NCBI GenBank assembly: GCA_963678705.1
Contig: OY783214.1
Span: 15,252,001-15,316,000, forward strand
Source of the DNA: Panorpa germanica
Lineage: Eukaryota > Arthropoda > Insecta > Mecoptera > Panorpidae
Length of the DNA stretch: 64,000 nucleotides
Reading direction: 5' to 3'
The notes beneath the pieces were generated by a model that was not told the DNA's origin, ran no database searches, and saw nothing but the letters and a program-made list of their open reading frames with translations. Below are positions 1 to 11,570 of the stretch, one piece after another (position 1 is the first letter of the stretch; the number at the start of each line of letters is the position of its first letter). The position numbers and the translations under genes were made by a program.

Positions 1-285
1 AATACTACCAGTAATTAATGAATTTGATCATATTCGTATTAAGCTTTAAACACACTTTATAAATATTAATTAGTACATATATGATTGGTTTATATTATTT
101 ATGAATTGATTGTACTCCATTTAACACGATGCTCATAAATATTTGAGACATGTAACAATAATAATTTATTTTAACAAGATTGAAAACATTTATTATTCAC
201 TTTACTTTACTTTACCTATTGAAAGCATTTATAAAAATCAGACCCAACCTTAAATAGCTACGAAAATAAGTATCTGCTAATAAAT
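1..285 (-). other. 3' UTR / downstream flank of the minus-strand gene, with candidate poly(A) signals
   Basis: On the minus strand this follows the TAA stop of the 520-residue frame. AATAAA hexamers (TTTATT on the plus strand) occur at 285-290, overlapping the stop codon itself, and at 189-194 and 165-170. The latter two sit about 100-120 bases past the stop and are the more plausible cleavage signals. The DNA is strongly AT-rich and contains no other feature I can support. The exact 3' end cannot be told from sequence alone. Confidence 0.5.
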
Positions 286-1848
286 TTATTTCACAAAGAG
301 ATCTTTCAAAGTAGAGCATAGCGATGAATCACAAGTATCTGTGCTCTCTTCCTCATCCGGTTTACCGGAATACCAAGTACCTTCAGTTGTAGAACTAGAT
401 GATTTATCTCCAGTTTTCTTTGGAGGGTTTCGTGGTGGTACTTTTGGAACAGCCCCCTTACTTGGAGAGCTACCTCCAGAGCTTGGTGAGGGCGTTGAAC
501 TTTCCGAACCTCCTGTTCGACGAAGAAATACTTCGATTGCACTACCTAATACTTGGGCGTCGACAACTGATCCGGATCCGTCCCATACCACCTTGTGCTG
601 TGCTTCACCAGTTTGTTTATTTGGTTTCGTATCTTTCAAAGGTTTTTCCTTCGTGGTTTCGTTGCGAGCTTGACCTACAGCGGCCACATTTAACTTTTCA
701 TTTGCGAATGTAACCACCGTCCGTTTTATAGGATTATCTTTTTCTTCCTTTTTGTTAGCCATGGGTTGATGGCGCTTGATAAACCAACTGGATGGACCAA
801 TATTCTTTGAATTAGTGGATATATCTGAATGATTAACTCCATGAAGAATGGATACGTCAAAACTATTAGACCGACTGTTCTTTAATCGATTTCGTCTTTG
901 TTCGATACTAGACGATTGTTTTAAGCAGGATGCTTTAGGTGTTGGTTCGTCATGTTGATTAATTTCTGTTGCCGAGGAAGTAAGTGAAGATAAAATTGAT
1001 ATCAAATCCGTATTTGTACAAACTATTCCCATTGGCACTTTTGTAGACGTGGATGGTTGAGGAGATATTGCAGGACTGATAGGTGGTTGCTCTGATGCTC
1101 TTCGACGTGCTGGAATTGTAGAGAGAGTAGAACCTACAAAATCAGAGTATCGACGTGGTCCTTCTCCTCGTGTGTGAGTGTATCGCATGGGGGAAGATGC
1201 TCCAGGTGTCTCATCCATCGCCTGCACTTCACACACTCGTTCACTGCTGGTGTTCCATAGTTTCATTCGGACTTTACGTGCAGCAACTATGTCATCCATA
1301 ATATCTAGTTGGAGATTATGCACGCTTCCCCGGTGTTCCGTGGATGGAGGGCCTCCCATAGCAGCAATACTTTCACGCCTGTTAGCTTTAATGTTTACAC
1401 TTGGGATTCCACCAGCTGTTGGGAACGCTGCTATGGATTCTCTTCTACCACGACCGAAAAGCATGGGCGGTACTCTTGATATAGTCACTACTGAATGACG
1501 TCTACCTCCAGGTTGAGGTGCTGGTGCTTGGCTCAATGTTGCAAGGAATGCAGCTTCTCGAGGAGTGGGTCCAGATCCCTCGCCTCCACGTTCGGACAGA
1601 CGACGAACTTGACTCGCTGTGATGCCGGTGCAAGCTGGCGTTGGCAAGGAATGTTTACGAGTCTCTCGGGGATCTCGCCATGGGGATAGGAGGTATGGAT
1701 TCATTGGAGAGTCAATGTCTAGGCTGTGACGTGGAGTAGAACGGTTCGACTTGAAGTCTTCTTCATCTGTGCCACCAGATTCTTCTACTACGATCATTGG
1801 TTCCTGGGACAGCTGCCCGGAAAGCATGCTGAACGATCCTCGCCTCAT
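286..1848 (-). CDS. Large coding exon: Ser/Arg-rich disordered protein, weak GRIN_C-like C-terminal patch
   Basis: The frame gives 520 residues, far longer than any other frame here, and is clearly richer in GC than its surroundings. I do not recognise a named gene. The protein is mostly low-complexity and likely disordered, without a signal peptide or membrane segment. Seven RRxS sites (residues 2-5, 82-85, 116-119, 135-138, 157-160, 232-235, 249-252) fit basophilic kinases such as PKA; RKHSLP at 64-69 fits an RxxSxP 14-3-3 site. Residues 181-209, starting LDIMDDIVAARKVRMKLW, form an ordered-looking, probably helical patch. Residues 420-442 carry W-D-x-x-G ... D-x-x-x-L-G-x-A-I-x-x-x-L, reminiscent of the C-terminal domain of G protein-regulated inducers of neurite outgrowth; this is inference. 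PKVPPR at 468-473 fits a PxxPxR SH3 ligand. The ATG is one base after a splice acceptor, so this is the last exon and probably contains the whole CDS; an upstream coding exon is not excluded. Confidence 0.88.
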   Translation of the reverse strand: MRRGSFSMLSGQLSQEPMIVVEESGGTDEEDFKSNRSTPRHSLDIDSPMNPYLLSPWRDPRETRKHSLPTPACTGITASQVRRLSERGGEGSGPTPREAAFLATLSQAPAPQPGGRRHSVVTISRVPPMLFGRGRRESIAAFPTAGGIPSVNIKANRRESIAAMGGPPSTEHRGSVHNLQLDIMDDIVAARKVRMKLWNTSSERVCEVQAMDETPGASSPMRYTHTRGEGPRRYSDFVGSTLSTIPARRRASEQPPISPAISPQPSTSTKVPMGIVCTNTDLISILSSLTSSATEINQHDEPTPKASCLKQSSSIEQRRNRLKNSRSNSFDVSILHGVNHSDISTNSKNIGPSSWFIKRHQPMANKKEEKDNPIKRTVVTFANEKLNVAAVGQARNETTKEKPLKDTKPNKQTGEAQHKVVWDGSGSVVDAQVLGSAIEVFLRRTGGSESSTPSPSSGGSSPSKGAVPKVPPRNPPKKTGDKSSSSTTEGTWYSGKPDEEESTDTCDSSLCSTLKDLFVK

Positions 1849-1867
1849 CCTGCAAATAATTTAGAAT
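1849..1867 (-). other. Splice acceptor preceding the coding exon
   Basis: On the minus strand the bases before the ATG read TCTAAATTATTTGCAG|G ATG. This is a T-rich tract with TGCAG and a CTAAAT branch-point-like motif 11-16 bases upstream. The AG occupies 1851-1850, so the exon starts at 1849 and contributes one base before the ATG. An upstream exon must therefore end with two bases of a codon if the frame continues upstream; otherwise the ATG is the start. Confidence 0.75.
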
Positions 1868-4800
1868 ATTAATAGTAAATTACTAATTACTAACTATTAG
1901 TGTTAAATATCTTGGTCTTGGACCTCACGTTCTTAAAAGAGAACAGAACTGAATGTGTTTCCAGTCTCCATATTTCCTAGAACATGTTATGCGACGGTAC
2001 AAATGTTCGTCAATAATATTATTTGATTTGAGGAAATCCGATAAATGTATATTTTTCATTTAATCCTTGAGGCTAAGATTTTCAATTTATACGTTATCAT
2101 AAAACTAATATTTTAGTTGGAAAAGGATGTACGAACATATTCTTTATGTAATATTATATACCATATATATCTACATGTTTAGTTCACAGAAGCATGATAT
2201 GATATGTTGTAAGTTGGGCATTATAGCTCGTTGGTTATACACGCGTATAATGTAACAACATCAAAAGGAAATAGCTTCCGGCTAGTTTCAACAAATGAAC
2301 CATTCGTTAGAACGATACAGTTAATTCTGTTATCATATTTGTTACATTTAGAGATTTATCTCTTTCATTCAAACACTGAACCTAACTTCTGAAATATTGT
2401 CAGACATGAGTTTTTGGTTTTGTTTTTTCCAAGTAACAAGTCAGAATTTCTGGTTGAAAGAAGATTATGTTTCATAAAGTCTACAACTATAGGCACAAAT
2501 TAATATAGATATGATTTAAACCAGGAGCTTGGTTACTACATACACTCACGCTCCGGTTTACCGGTACAGGTCAACTGTTCCGTCAAAACTGTCCGGTAAA
2601 TCGTTACATGTATGACAACAATAATGTGCAGGTAACTCAATCTCTTTGTAAACATTAATGTAGTATTTACATAGCAGGTACATTTACGGTAAATATTACG
2701 TGGCGTAGTGGGGCCCATCTGTAATGAAATGAATGTATCAGCGCGCCCGACGCATTTTACCACATATTTTTGTTTTAGTAAATGAATAATGATGGAATTA
2801 AGTCGTAATAAGCTTTTCGGCCCTCATCCTTGCCATCTCTGGTGTACAGTGTTCAGTTAGCCTTCCGGATTAAACGGCTTGGTGGATCAGAATGGTCCCA
2901 GGGGCTGAGGATTAGGATTTCTAATACTATCTGTCATGTACAGACCTCAAATACGTATACGGGTGACAAGGGAAATGTGTAAAATGAAACATGGTTTAAT
3001 AGAAATAAATAGTCCTGTATGAAATATTTGTATTCTATAACCCTTGTATATAGTAAGGGATGATTTAGATCGGAGAGCTTCTGTTAATAATATGGGACCC
3101 CTCATATGGGCAATGTGTCATCTAAATCATATCGAATAAAAAATGATCCACATAATTTCACGAATATTCGAGTACGTGAAAATACAGGGTGTTTTAAATA
3201 AAGCGAGAAAATGATCTAAAATATTTGGAATAAATTATATATGGAATATTACTTCACTCGATCGAACCTGAAGACTGAGAAATTATACTTGTAAAAACGC
3301 CTGATTTGTATGCATTTCTTTATACAGTTAAAATTGTAAACGTATAATTTTGTAGAAGTCAACTTGTAGAATAATGAAAATAACCTTTGTTTCAGATATT
3401 ATTATAATACCGAGAATTTTGTAGGTTATGTTTAACGATATTTCAAGAAATACAAGAAGGGTTGATGTAATTAATGTCAACTAAGTGAAACAGCCCTTTA
3501 GATATATTGCAGGGCACGAGATTTCACCCTGGTCTTATTATACAAGTTGATGAGAATTTTCTTGGGTTTATATTTGCACATTCACGTTCGCTTATGAGAT
3601 ACTTGTTAGTGTACATATGAGATGTCAAATTATATTGTCACTGAACTGTAATTTCGCAACAAAGAACGTTCGCTTCCTTAAATTAGGTTCAGGGGGTTTA
3701 AATTATTTTTTAATTTTGTTTGCTTTCTCGGATTAAACATGTTACTGTAGGAATATATTCGAATAGCAGAGTTTATAGAAATTAAGACATGCTTTATAAA
3801 CTCAGTATAGAACAATCTGATCAAATCACCTGTTCTTCAAAGCAAATATTTAATTAGTTTTAAAAATACAGACCAATATTTATTCATTAAAAAAATAATA
3901 ATAATTTGACAGATTTTATAAAGAAAATGAAATTACTACGTAAACATTTATTTAAAGGCACCAGAGAGTTAAAAATCTGCGTTATGTAAACAATGCGATT
4001 TAATGAAGTAATGAAGCAGTTTCTTTTTACAAATAAATATAAAATATTTTTATAAGTTAAGCGAGGGTTTAAACATTATAACTGGTTGTTTAACACAAGA
4101 GGGAATTTATTTCCATTATCTCCTGCTTTATATTTCTTATTCTCTTTGTAATAATGGGTCTTTACAATACAATGCGCCAACGTTTTTCAGTAAAACTTGG
4201 ATGCATGGGCGTCCGCAGAGGGAGTAAACAGGGTTGTTAAATTGAGATTGTGCCCCGTAGGTTTATGGTAAATGCTACGGTAGGTAAAAGGGAGGAAGAG
4301 GTTGTCTAAAGAACACATAATAGAGCTACGTAGTTCATTAGTTAGTAAATACTACAAAAATTAAATTATGTATGTCTTTCTCTTGTTCTCATACTACGAA
4401 ACCATAAGTGTTTCTCGTTTATATATTGAAGGATGTTCAATAACATTAAGAAAAAACTAGCTTTCTTATTATATTTATGAAGAAATGGACCTTTTTCTTA
4501 TATTCTGCAATGTTCCTACATAAAAGAATTTTTTTTGTTAACAAAAACCATGTATTAATATTAAAAAAGAAGTCTCGAAGAAGAAATAATCGTAAATGCG
4601 TTTTCTATACGTTCGACCTTGGAAGTTTACCGGTCTCCAAGTCCTTTCAACTTAATAGGTTTTCTGCGGACGCCCATGCCAGCTTGTATGATACATTCAG
4701 AAACTAATATAGTCAGCAAATTATACTTTATTTGTAATATACCTGAAATAAGCAGTTTTAAGTAAGAATTTTTAAGATATTTGTACATTTTACATTATTG

Positions 4801-6320
4801 GAATTCTATCAAGGGAATTATCCTTATTTATCCATGCGAACTCATGGTGGACATGTGATGATAGACCTACCATAAATCAGGGGTTGCAAATCTTTTAGAA
4901 ATCGCACCGTTTTTGATTATTAAATTTAATAAATATGTTAAGTTTTCTTCGAGTCAAAGGCCTTTATTTTGATTTACAATTTTAAGCAGTCTACTCTTAT
5001 ATTACTCACATATAGTGATATCAAATATAGTATAGTGCTCAAATATTATAAAACGATTAAGATAAATAACAGTACTCTTGAAATGCAGTAATAAAAAAAA
5101 TATTTTCTTACAAAATAATATTTCGCCGCATTTTGTTGCGGTGTAAACAAATTATTTCACTTGAATAACGAATTTTTGTTTAAATTATATAAAATATTTT
5201 ATAGAAAAGCTTCCGAGGTGTCACTGAACTGGAAGAAAATGTTCCTGTCAAAAATCATTATTGTCTCCTCTTTTAAGTTTGTCATACGGAAGTAAATGCC
5301 CCTCAGCCTCCAGTTCCCCACTCTAAATCCCGACTGAAAATTACTTTTGCATAAAAAAAGAACAATTTCTCTCAGCGTGTGTGCTAATAAAATTTAACGG
5401 TGTAATAGAAAGCAAGCTTCTATCTTTCGGAGAATACACACTTGGCTAAACTTGGCTTTTTCTTTATGTTTAAATTCTACATAAAACTTGAAGTCACTGC
5501 GATGTTGTTTTATGGTTTTATAGGAGGAGCTACATGAATACAGAAGAATAGTACGATAAACTGTCTTTAGTGAGAACGGTTTCGTGATGTCATTTTTCGG
5601 ATTTATAAATTTTTTATTGAAATACCCCAGAAAACATTTGAATATACATACTTTATTCATGTAAAACTACACTGTATGTCATATGTCTTACAATGCGATT
5701 GGAATTTTTATACACTATTATCATCTATAATTAACTGTATAACCGTGAGGAACTCTTACACCTGAAATATCAAATAATCAGAATCAGATTCTAAAGTAAA
5801 AGTATAGATATATAACCACAGTAAATCTTTCGGGTAAGTCGTATTATCATGCTATACGTTAGCTATAAATTTTCACACGACGGAGTGTACGGGGAGGTGG
5901 TTTTCACGGAAGCTCCTATTACACGCTTGACACAACAAGTCAACATTTTCCGGGAAACGTATAAAAAACTACACTGAAAAATAAAATTATTTTCATAACT
6001 ATATTTTTCTGTATATCACCTTTCCATTCAGTGAGTAATACCTAAGAGCAGCTTTAATACCGAGCTTTTTTCTATAGGAAGTAATACGGAAGCTTTGCAA
6101 TTATAATATGAGTATGAAGAGACTAAGCTTTTATAGATTTGTATTAAATTCGAATAGAAATATTTACTAGTGTGATAAAGTTGAGCGAGCTTTTAAAATA
6201 TTGATTCAAGTCCTTGATAAAGTAATTTCAATTATTGCCAATGTTGAATTTAATTATATCATTTGAATTATAGGAATATAAATGACACAAATCACAAAAT
6301 AAGGATATTACTTTAAATAT
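1868..6320. other. AT-rich noncoding DNA without a recognisable gene
   Basis: No supported gene. Two GC-richer patches stand out, 2530-2760 and 2816-2930; neither gives a convincing exon. A short inverted repeat, ATGATTTAGAT at about 3060-3070 against ATCTAAATCAT at 3120-3130, could form a hairpin. A lone TACAGGGTGT at 3183-3192 resembles a mariner-type terminus but I see no partner end nearby. Confidence 0.5.
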
Positions 6321-6361
6321 ATGCAACTACGAAACCAAGTACATAGTAGGTCATCAGTGAT

Positions 6362-6420
6362 GGGACTCGTCATCGGAAATAGGCCGACCGTAAGAAAAGA
6401 TATTTATAAAGATAAATTAT
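6362..6420 (+). repeat. Repeat family D, copy 1 (LINE/SINE 3'-tail-like)
   Basis: It contains CATCGGAAATAGGCCGACC followed by an A-rich tail with ATAAA words. Near-identical motifs with A-rich tails recur at 10158-10199, 31486-31547 and, more diverged, 36665-36712, all in the same orientation. A conserved short 3' segment ending in an A-rich tail is what truncated non-LTR elements or SINEs leave behind. No coding portion is visible. Confidence 0.4.
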
Positions 6421-7500
6421 TGGGTACATTAAATATATTAAACACACATTGTTTTACGGTGGGGCAGGTGCGGACAAGGGATAATGTAAATATCTTCATC
6501 ATGAATGTAATTGACAAATTCTGTTATATGTCATTCTAGCTGCCTACCTACAAAGGAGTTTTTCAACCCTTGTTTAAATCCACTCAAAACAAGTCAAAGG
6601 GTTGATTCATAATAGCTTCAATCAACTCAAGAGTATGTTTATGGTTTAAATTCATCTAGATAAAAATGTTTTTAATATTTTGATACACTGTTATTAATTT
6701 CTATATTTTTTCTAATCTGATATTAGCTTAGGTAGGATATAATATTGTGTGAAATACTTGAAATAAAACGAACTGTAATAAGTTCTAAATTACTCAGAAT
6801 TTTAACGGATTTATTTGTAATTAAAATACTCATTTAAAGAGTTAAGAAGATTTAAGTGATATTTGACGTCATGACCGTTTCTTAAAGCAATAATATATAT
6901 GGTTATTTTTTGATATATTACTTGCCTTTTTTATACCCAAATTTATTTTTCAATCAAAATTAAATCCAGTAAAGAAGGATTATATTTTCAAAACTTTCCT
7001 ATCTGTGTCATTATTAAATTATTGATAACTTGTTTTCGAGTGCCAACGTCGTTCCTCCATTCTTACAGCAAGATATTAGAAGTTGCTCCAGTTTGTATAC
7101 TGCTGCAAGAAGCACTTGTAACAAATTCCCAGAGCTACTATTTTAAAGTCACAATTTGTAATCCTAAAATTACAGTCAACTGTATGCGTGGATTAAAACA
7201 AGATCAATCAATCTTGATATAAGATGACAGCGTTATCAATTTTACTTAAGACTTACGTTGAAGAAGAACAAGATTATGCATTAATTTAGAGATTAAGATG
7301 ATATACGTATAAACTAAGATAAAACTATTGTGTTTTAGGAAGAAGGGTAAACGCTTCTAATGATCTATCTACACAACATAAATTTGTCTTTTTTGTGTCA
7401 TTAATTTCACGTAGACTTTGAGACGTTCTGTTAATGTCAGATCCAGTGCGTAATGACGTTGCTTGTCGTTGTAATCAAAGTCATAACTTTAAAAGCATAC

Positions 7501-7615
7501 AAAGGCGCCACCGACGGTAGATTATTTCCTAGTGGAGCCACGGCGGAAGGATGCTACTGAGGGATGTTACAGGGGGTTTGTAACTACATGGGAGGAACGA
7601 TGACAGTGGCGAATC
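7501..7615. other. GC-richer island of unknown nature
   Basis: A block of about 115 bp, including GGCGCCACCGACGG and a G-rich stretch, is conspicuous in the AT-rich surroundings. Frames that I read across it are closed by stops, so it is not a convincing coding exon. It could be a conserved noncoding element or a transposon remnant. Confidence 0.25.
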
Positions 7616-7823
7616 TAACAGCTTTAAATAGATCGACTTCTATCAAATTTGCACAAAGTTGCATATCTGCAAAAACCATGTTTTCTCAAAATAAAATTGA
7701 ATTTAAGAAAGCAGGAAATATTTCTCACAAATCTTCATGAGTATTATAAATAGAAAAGTTGTTTTCGTTGTTTCGTTTCGTTTGAAAATCAGATGTCAGC
7801 TTTAATATGCATAATAATGGGCT

Positions 7824-8450
7824 TATGTCTTAATTTCTATAAAAGTGTTATATATTTTTAATAACTCCTTATATGTTAAGAGATATTAACAATTAAAAAA
7901 GTCATTTTGTCTCTTTAATTATTAAAGGGATTCAACGTTATAGAACATTCCAAGACATGTGACTATGTTGCTATCTCTTTTATACAACAGAGCGCGAAAG
8001 AGATATATTCTTGACAGAACTTTGACAAGATTACAGGTTACAAACCTTACAGCTCATAAATCTCTGCTGTATGTATTTATATATCAAAATATCAAATATT
8101 ATTTACAGCTATTTCAAGGAACAATAAAATTTCAATATTATGTCTGCCTTAGCAGGGTTAAATAAAATAAAAACTTATTATTCTTTGACTTGACTTGATT
8201 ATTTGACTACCAATAGCTACAAAACATTACCACAGCACTGACCTAATCAACAAATAACTGACGTTAAAATGCATTTCACGTCATACAAATATGGCCGACC
8301 ATTTCTACCGCTAAAACTACAATTCAAACTTTTAATTGCTATATCTCCGTCAATATTTAGATATTTAATAAAATAGACACACCAATACACATTTATTAAC
8401 ATCAATTTCAATCAACAATTGAAAAATCGATAACTAAAAAATTCATATAA
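7824..8450 (+). repeat. Repeat family A, copy 1
   Basis: This is collinear, with high similarity, to 21934-22508 (plus strand) and in part to 9722-10068 (minus strand). Shared landmarks in order are CTCCTTATATGTTAAGAGAT, TTGTCTCTTTAATTATTAAA, CAGCTCATAAATCTCTGC, GTCTGCCTTAGCAGGGTTAA, ACATTACCACAGCACTGACC and ATATGGCCGACCATTTCTA. This copy lacks the GAACCTCAAATGTTC block present in the other two. No coding capacity, poly(A) tail or clear terminal inverted repeats are visible, so the class is undetermined. Confidence 0.75.
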
Positions 8451-8662
8451 GTGAAACTACTTGTAAACTTATGCACGTTTGCTTATATCACGGCCACATT
8501 GTTCAGGAAACGAATTTATGGCAACTTTTCTTTGAATTCTTGTCTTCAGGATCCTTAAGATATAAGCCTACCCAAGGAGGCTATCCAATTCAGCTCTGGG
8601 TGTAAATGTAGACTACCCAGAATCCAGACAGACGTCATGTTGGCATGTGCTGTGTACACCGA

Positions 8663-8689
8663 GGGGGTTTTGGGGTTAGGGGAGGGGGG
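8663..8689 (+). other. G-quadruplex-forming candidate
   Basis: Four runs of 5, 4, 4 and 6 guanines are separated by loops TTTT, TTA and A within 27 bases. This satisfies the usual G3+N1-7 rule with G4 or longer tracts. Nothing else in this AT-rich window comes close. It resembles telomere-type repeats by composition only; it is not a tandem TTAGG array. Confidence 0.7.
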
Positions 8690-9721
8690 TAGTGGTACAA
8701 ACACAATCAACAATCATGGTAATATATGACTATGACTAAACTAAATAGAATTTATAAATGAATTTCATGCCATAAGTCAATTTTATATGAAATGAGGGTT
8801 CCGCAAGGACTGCCGCTTTGCAGCTTTATTATGTACTTTGGTTTTAATTAACGAATACGATGGGAATTGTGAAATTGTTATTAATTTATATTGTTGATTT
8901 AATCATTAGCAAATTATTGTTGGGTACAGAGTTAGGGTCCTTTCATTTTGAGTGTTTTATTAAAATTGGAATTAATATTCATCTGAAGTTACGGAACTTC
9001 AAATTAATACATTTTTTTTAAAATTGCGCGCAATTAAATGTTGCAAATTTGTTGTTGGAATAAATACGTAACATTTATAAATTATATGACCGGTGTTTCA
9101 CTGCTAAAGAACTATTACATCAATCATAAATTGCTTTACGTTCTCTCAAAACATTAAAAATTGTATATGACACTTATTGATATATTTTCCTCTTCACACG
9201 ATTATGATTTGAAGCAGAAGAAAAAGTTTTTTCTATAACATGTATACATACAAAAGTAAATACTTATGTGTAAATATGTTATATAAAAATTGATATATTT
9301 CCCGAGACACTTTCTCGCTGAATTGCATTTCATACTATTGGAAATTTTATTTTTAGACATCTCCTTTTGAAAAATGAGTTTATGACAGATATCTTGAAAG
9401 AAATATATTTAATATCAACAGTTCCAAATACAATTTTGCTTGTACGAGTATATTCCAAACGAGTGACATTTTAAATGTAATTTATTCAGCGGAATGTACG
9501 CTACTTTGTAGAGTAAATTTAATTGATACAAGAATCTTTTAAATTGGATATATTTTGCTGACGTGGAAAGTTTCCACGAAGCTGTTTAGATACTTGTAAA
9601 GTAATACATACTACAAATTACTTTAGACTCTTTATTGAAAGGAATATATGATAAATTTTCATTGGATACATGGCTACGACAGCTATTTAATTTCTTTTCC
9701 ATAAATAATTGTAAGGTAACA
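8690..9721. other. AT-rich noncoding DNA
   Basis: I see no gene or clear repeat boundaries in this stretch between the G-rich tract and the second family A copy. Confidence 0.4.
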
Positions 9722-10068
9722 GTGCTGTGGTAATGTTCTGTAGCTGTTGGTAGTCAAATAATCAAGTCAAATCAAAAAATAATAAGTTTTTATTTTATTA
9801 AACTCTGCTAAGGCAGACATAATATTGAAATTTGATTGTTCCTTGAAATAGTTGTAAATAATATTTGATATATAAATACATATTGCAGAGATTTATGAGC
9901 TGTAAGGTTGGTAACCTTACACAAGGATTGTGATGTCACATGCACTTGGAATGTGTACAACGTTGAATCCCTTTAATAATTAAAGAGACAAAATGACTTT
10001 TTTAATTATTAATATCTCTTAACATATAAGGAGTGATTAATAGATAATTGAACATTTGAGGTTCAATA
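9722..10068 (-). repeat. Repeat family A, copy 2 (partial, inverted)
   Basis: The reverse complement aligns with the first half of copy 3 (21934-22508), including the GAACCTCAAATGTTCAATTA block, CTCCTTATATGTTAAG, the TTTAATTATTAAAGGGATTC palindrome region and GTCTGCCTTAGCAG. It stops near ACAGCACTG, so the downstream third containing ATATGGCCGACC is missing. Confidence 0.72.
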
Positions 10069-10157
10069 AATTGATTCTGTACATACATAATCGTTCATTT
10101 AATACCACGATACTATAAATACTGCCAATATGAAGGTCGTCGGTGAAAGAACTTAGT

Positions 10158-10245
10158 ATTGGAAATAGACCAACGTTAAATAAATTTAAAAAAAAAAAAT
10201 ATATATATATATAATTTATTATATATTATTATATATAAATATAAT
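10158..10245 (+). repeat. Repeat family D, copy 2, with A-tract and (AT)n tail
   Basis: GGAAATAGACCAACGTTAAA is followed by an A run at about 10188-10199 and then AT-repeat sequence to about 10245. The order of conserved motif, poly(A) and simple repeat is typical of a non-LTR element or SINE 3' end. The body upstream is not recognisable. Confidence 0.45.
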
Positions 10246-11570
10246 TTAATAATAATCTTGTGTAATAACCAATTATACAATTATATTTTTTAATTTTATT
10301 TGTGCTTCAGCTTATAATTATTCTCTAATGAATGAAATTCTCTTAATTAATTTATTTATGAATTTAAATGGAGTTCCAACTAAGGACTAATTTACTCTTA
10401 ATACACATCTAATTAAAATACATTATCATATTTAAATGCGATTAAAATTGTACTAAAGCATCTCACCGATCTACTCGCAATTTAATGGAATCTGTCTGTT
10501 ATTAATATTGTATAAATTCTAATGAGTGTCTTTCATTAGTCAGCAGCGAGAAGAATTCGCGATATTCGTACTACTTCGCTTTTAAATTGGCAGCTCTGAA
10601 TGCCAGAATCCAGCATTGAAAATTAATGCGTATTTACAAGTGAATTATATTTCCTTTACGTATATTTTGAAAATATGTTTATATTTCACTAAGTTCATAT
10701 ATAATTTGTAAACTGTATTATGTACTTGGTAAAATCGATACAAAAAAAGGATGTTTTTTGACGACACAGTTAATATATGATTATTTCAATAATTACTACA
10801 TGATAAAATAACATTTAAAGAATACTTTGTAAAATTTACATAAATAAATATTAAGAAATGAGGCATAGACAGCGAATCTCCGCTGACGTCACAAAAAAAA
10901 GTAACATTGCGTTGCCACTCATAACTTATCACTGGATTATCTGAATTCAAAAAACCAAAATGATTTCATTAGTTGATAAGTTTCTGCAGGTAACCCTGTC
11001 GAGTTTTATTATATTGATTTTTCAATTACTGCTTAGAAATCAAAATACCGATTTTTCAAGAAAAAAAATAGAAACTTTGTTATTTTTGAAATCGTTACCT
11101 CGGCATTGTTTAGAGAAAGTTATGATTTACGGTTGATTAGAGATAAGCAAACTGTTTACTGGGTAGAAGTATTGACTTTTAACTATTTATAATGTACATA
11201 AAATTATTGCACAAGTATACTGCTAACAATGCGTTTTCGAGTTTCCCTATAGTACTGAAAATGTATTTACCGCTGCTGTATGAGTAATGTGTGCTATATG
11301 TGTATATGAGTATACGTTTAATCGATTCCATCATTTCCACACATGTATTTTCTTCAATTTCCGTTTAATATGGTATTACAACATACAATATTTGCAATTA
11401 AACAAACGCTTTGGAAATTCGGTAAGTAGTAGTAAAACGGAGTAAAACCCTATTCGTACCTACTGGGTTTTAATTTTAATTTTATGTTTCAACCAAAAAT
11501 TAAAGATTTCTGTCTTTGCTAATAAAAAATGTCTAAACTCACAATTAATAATTTAACATACCAACAAAAT
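10246..11570. other. AT-rich noncoding DNA
   Basis: No gene, clear repeat boundary or structured element was seen in this stretch. Confidence 0.4.

Noticed and set aside
2536-2763. 75-codon minus-strand frame in a GC-richer patch
   Set aside because: No domain and no good splice sites; the composition is not clearly coding.
3183-3192. Full mariner element starting TACAGGGTGT
   Set aside because: No matching inverted terminus or transposase sequence was found nearby; too short to support.
8663-8689. Interstitial telomeric repeat
   Set aside because: GGTTAGG occurs once only, and the tract is not a TTAGG array.
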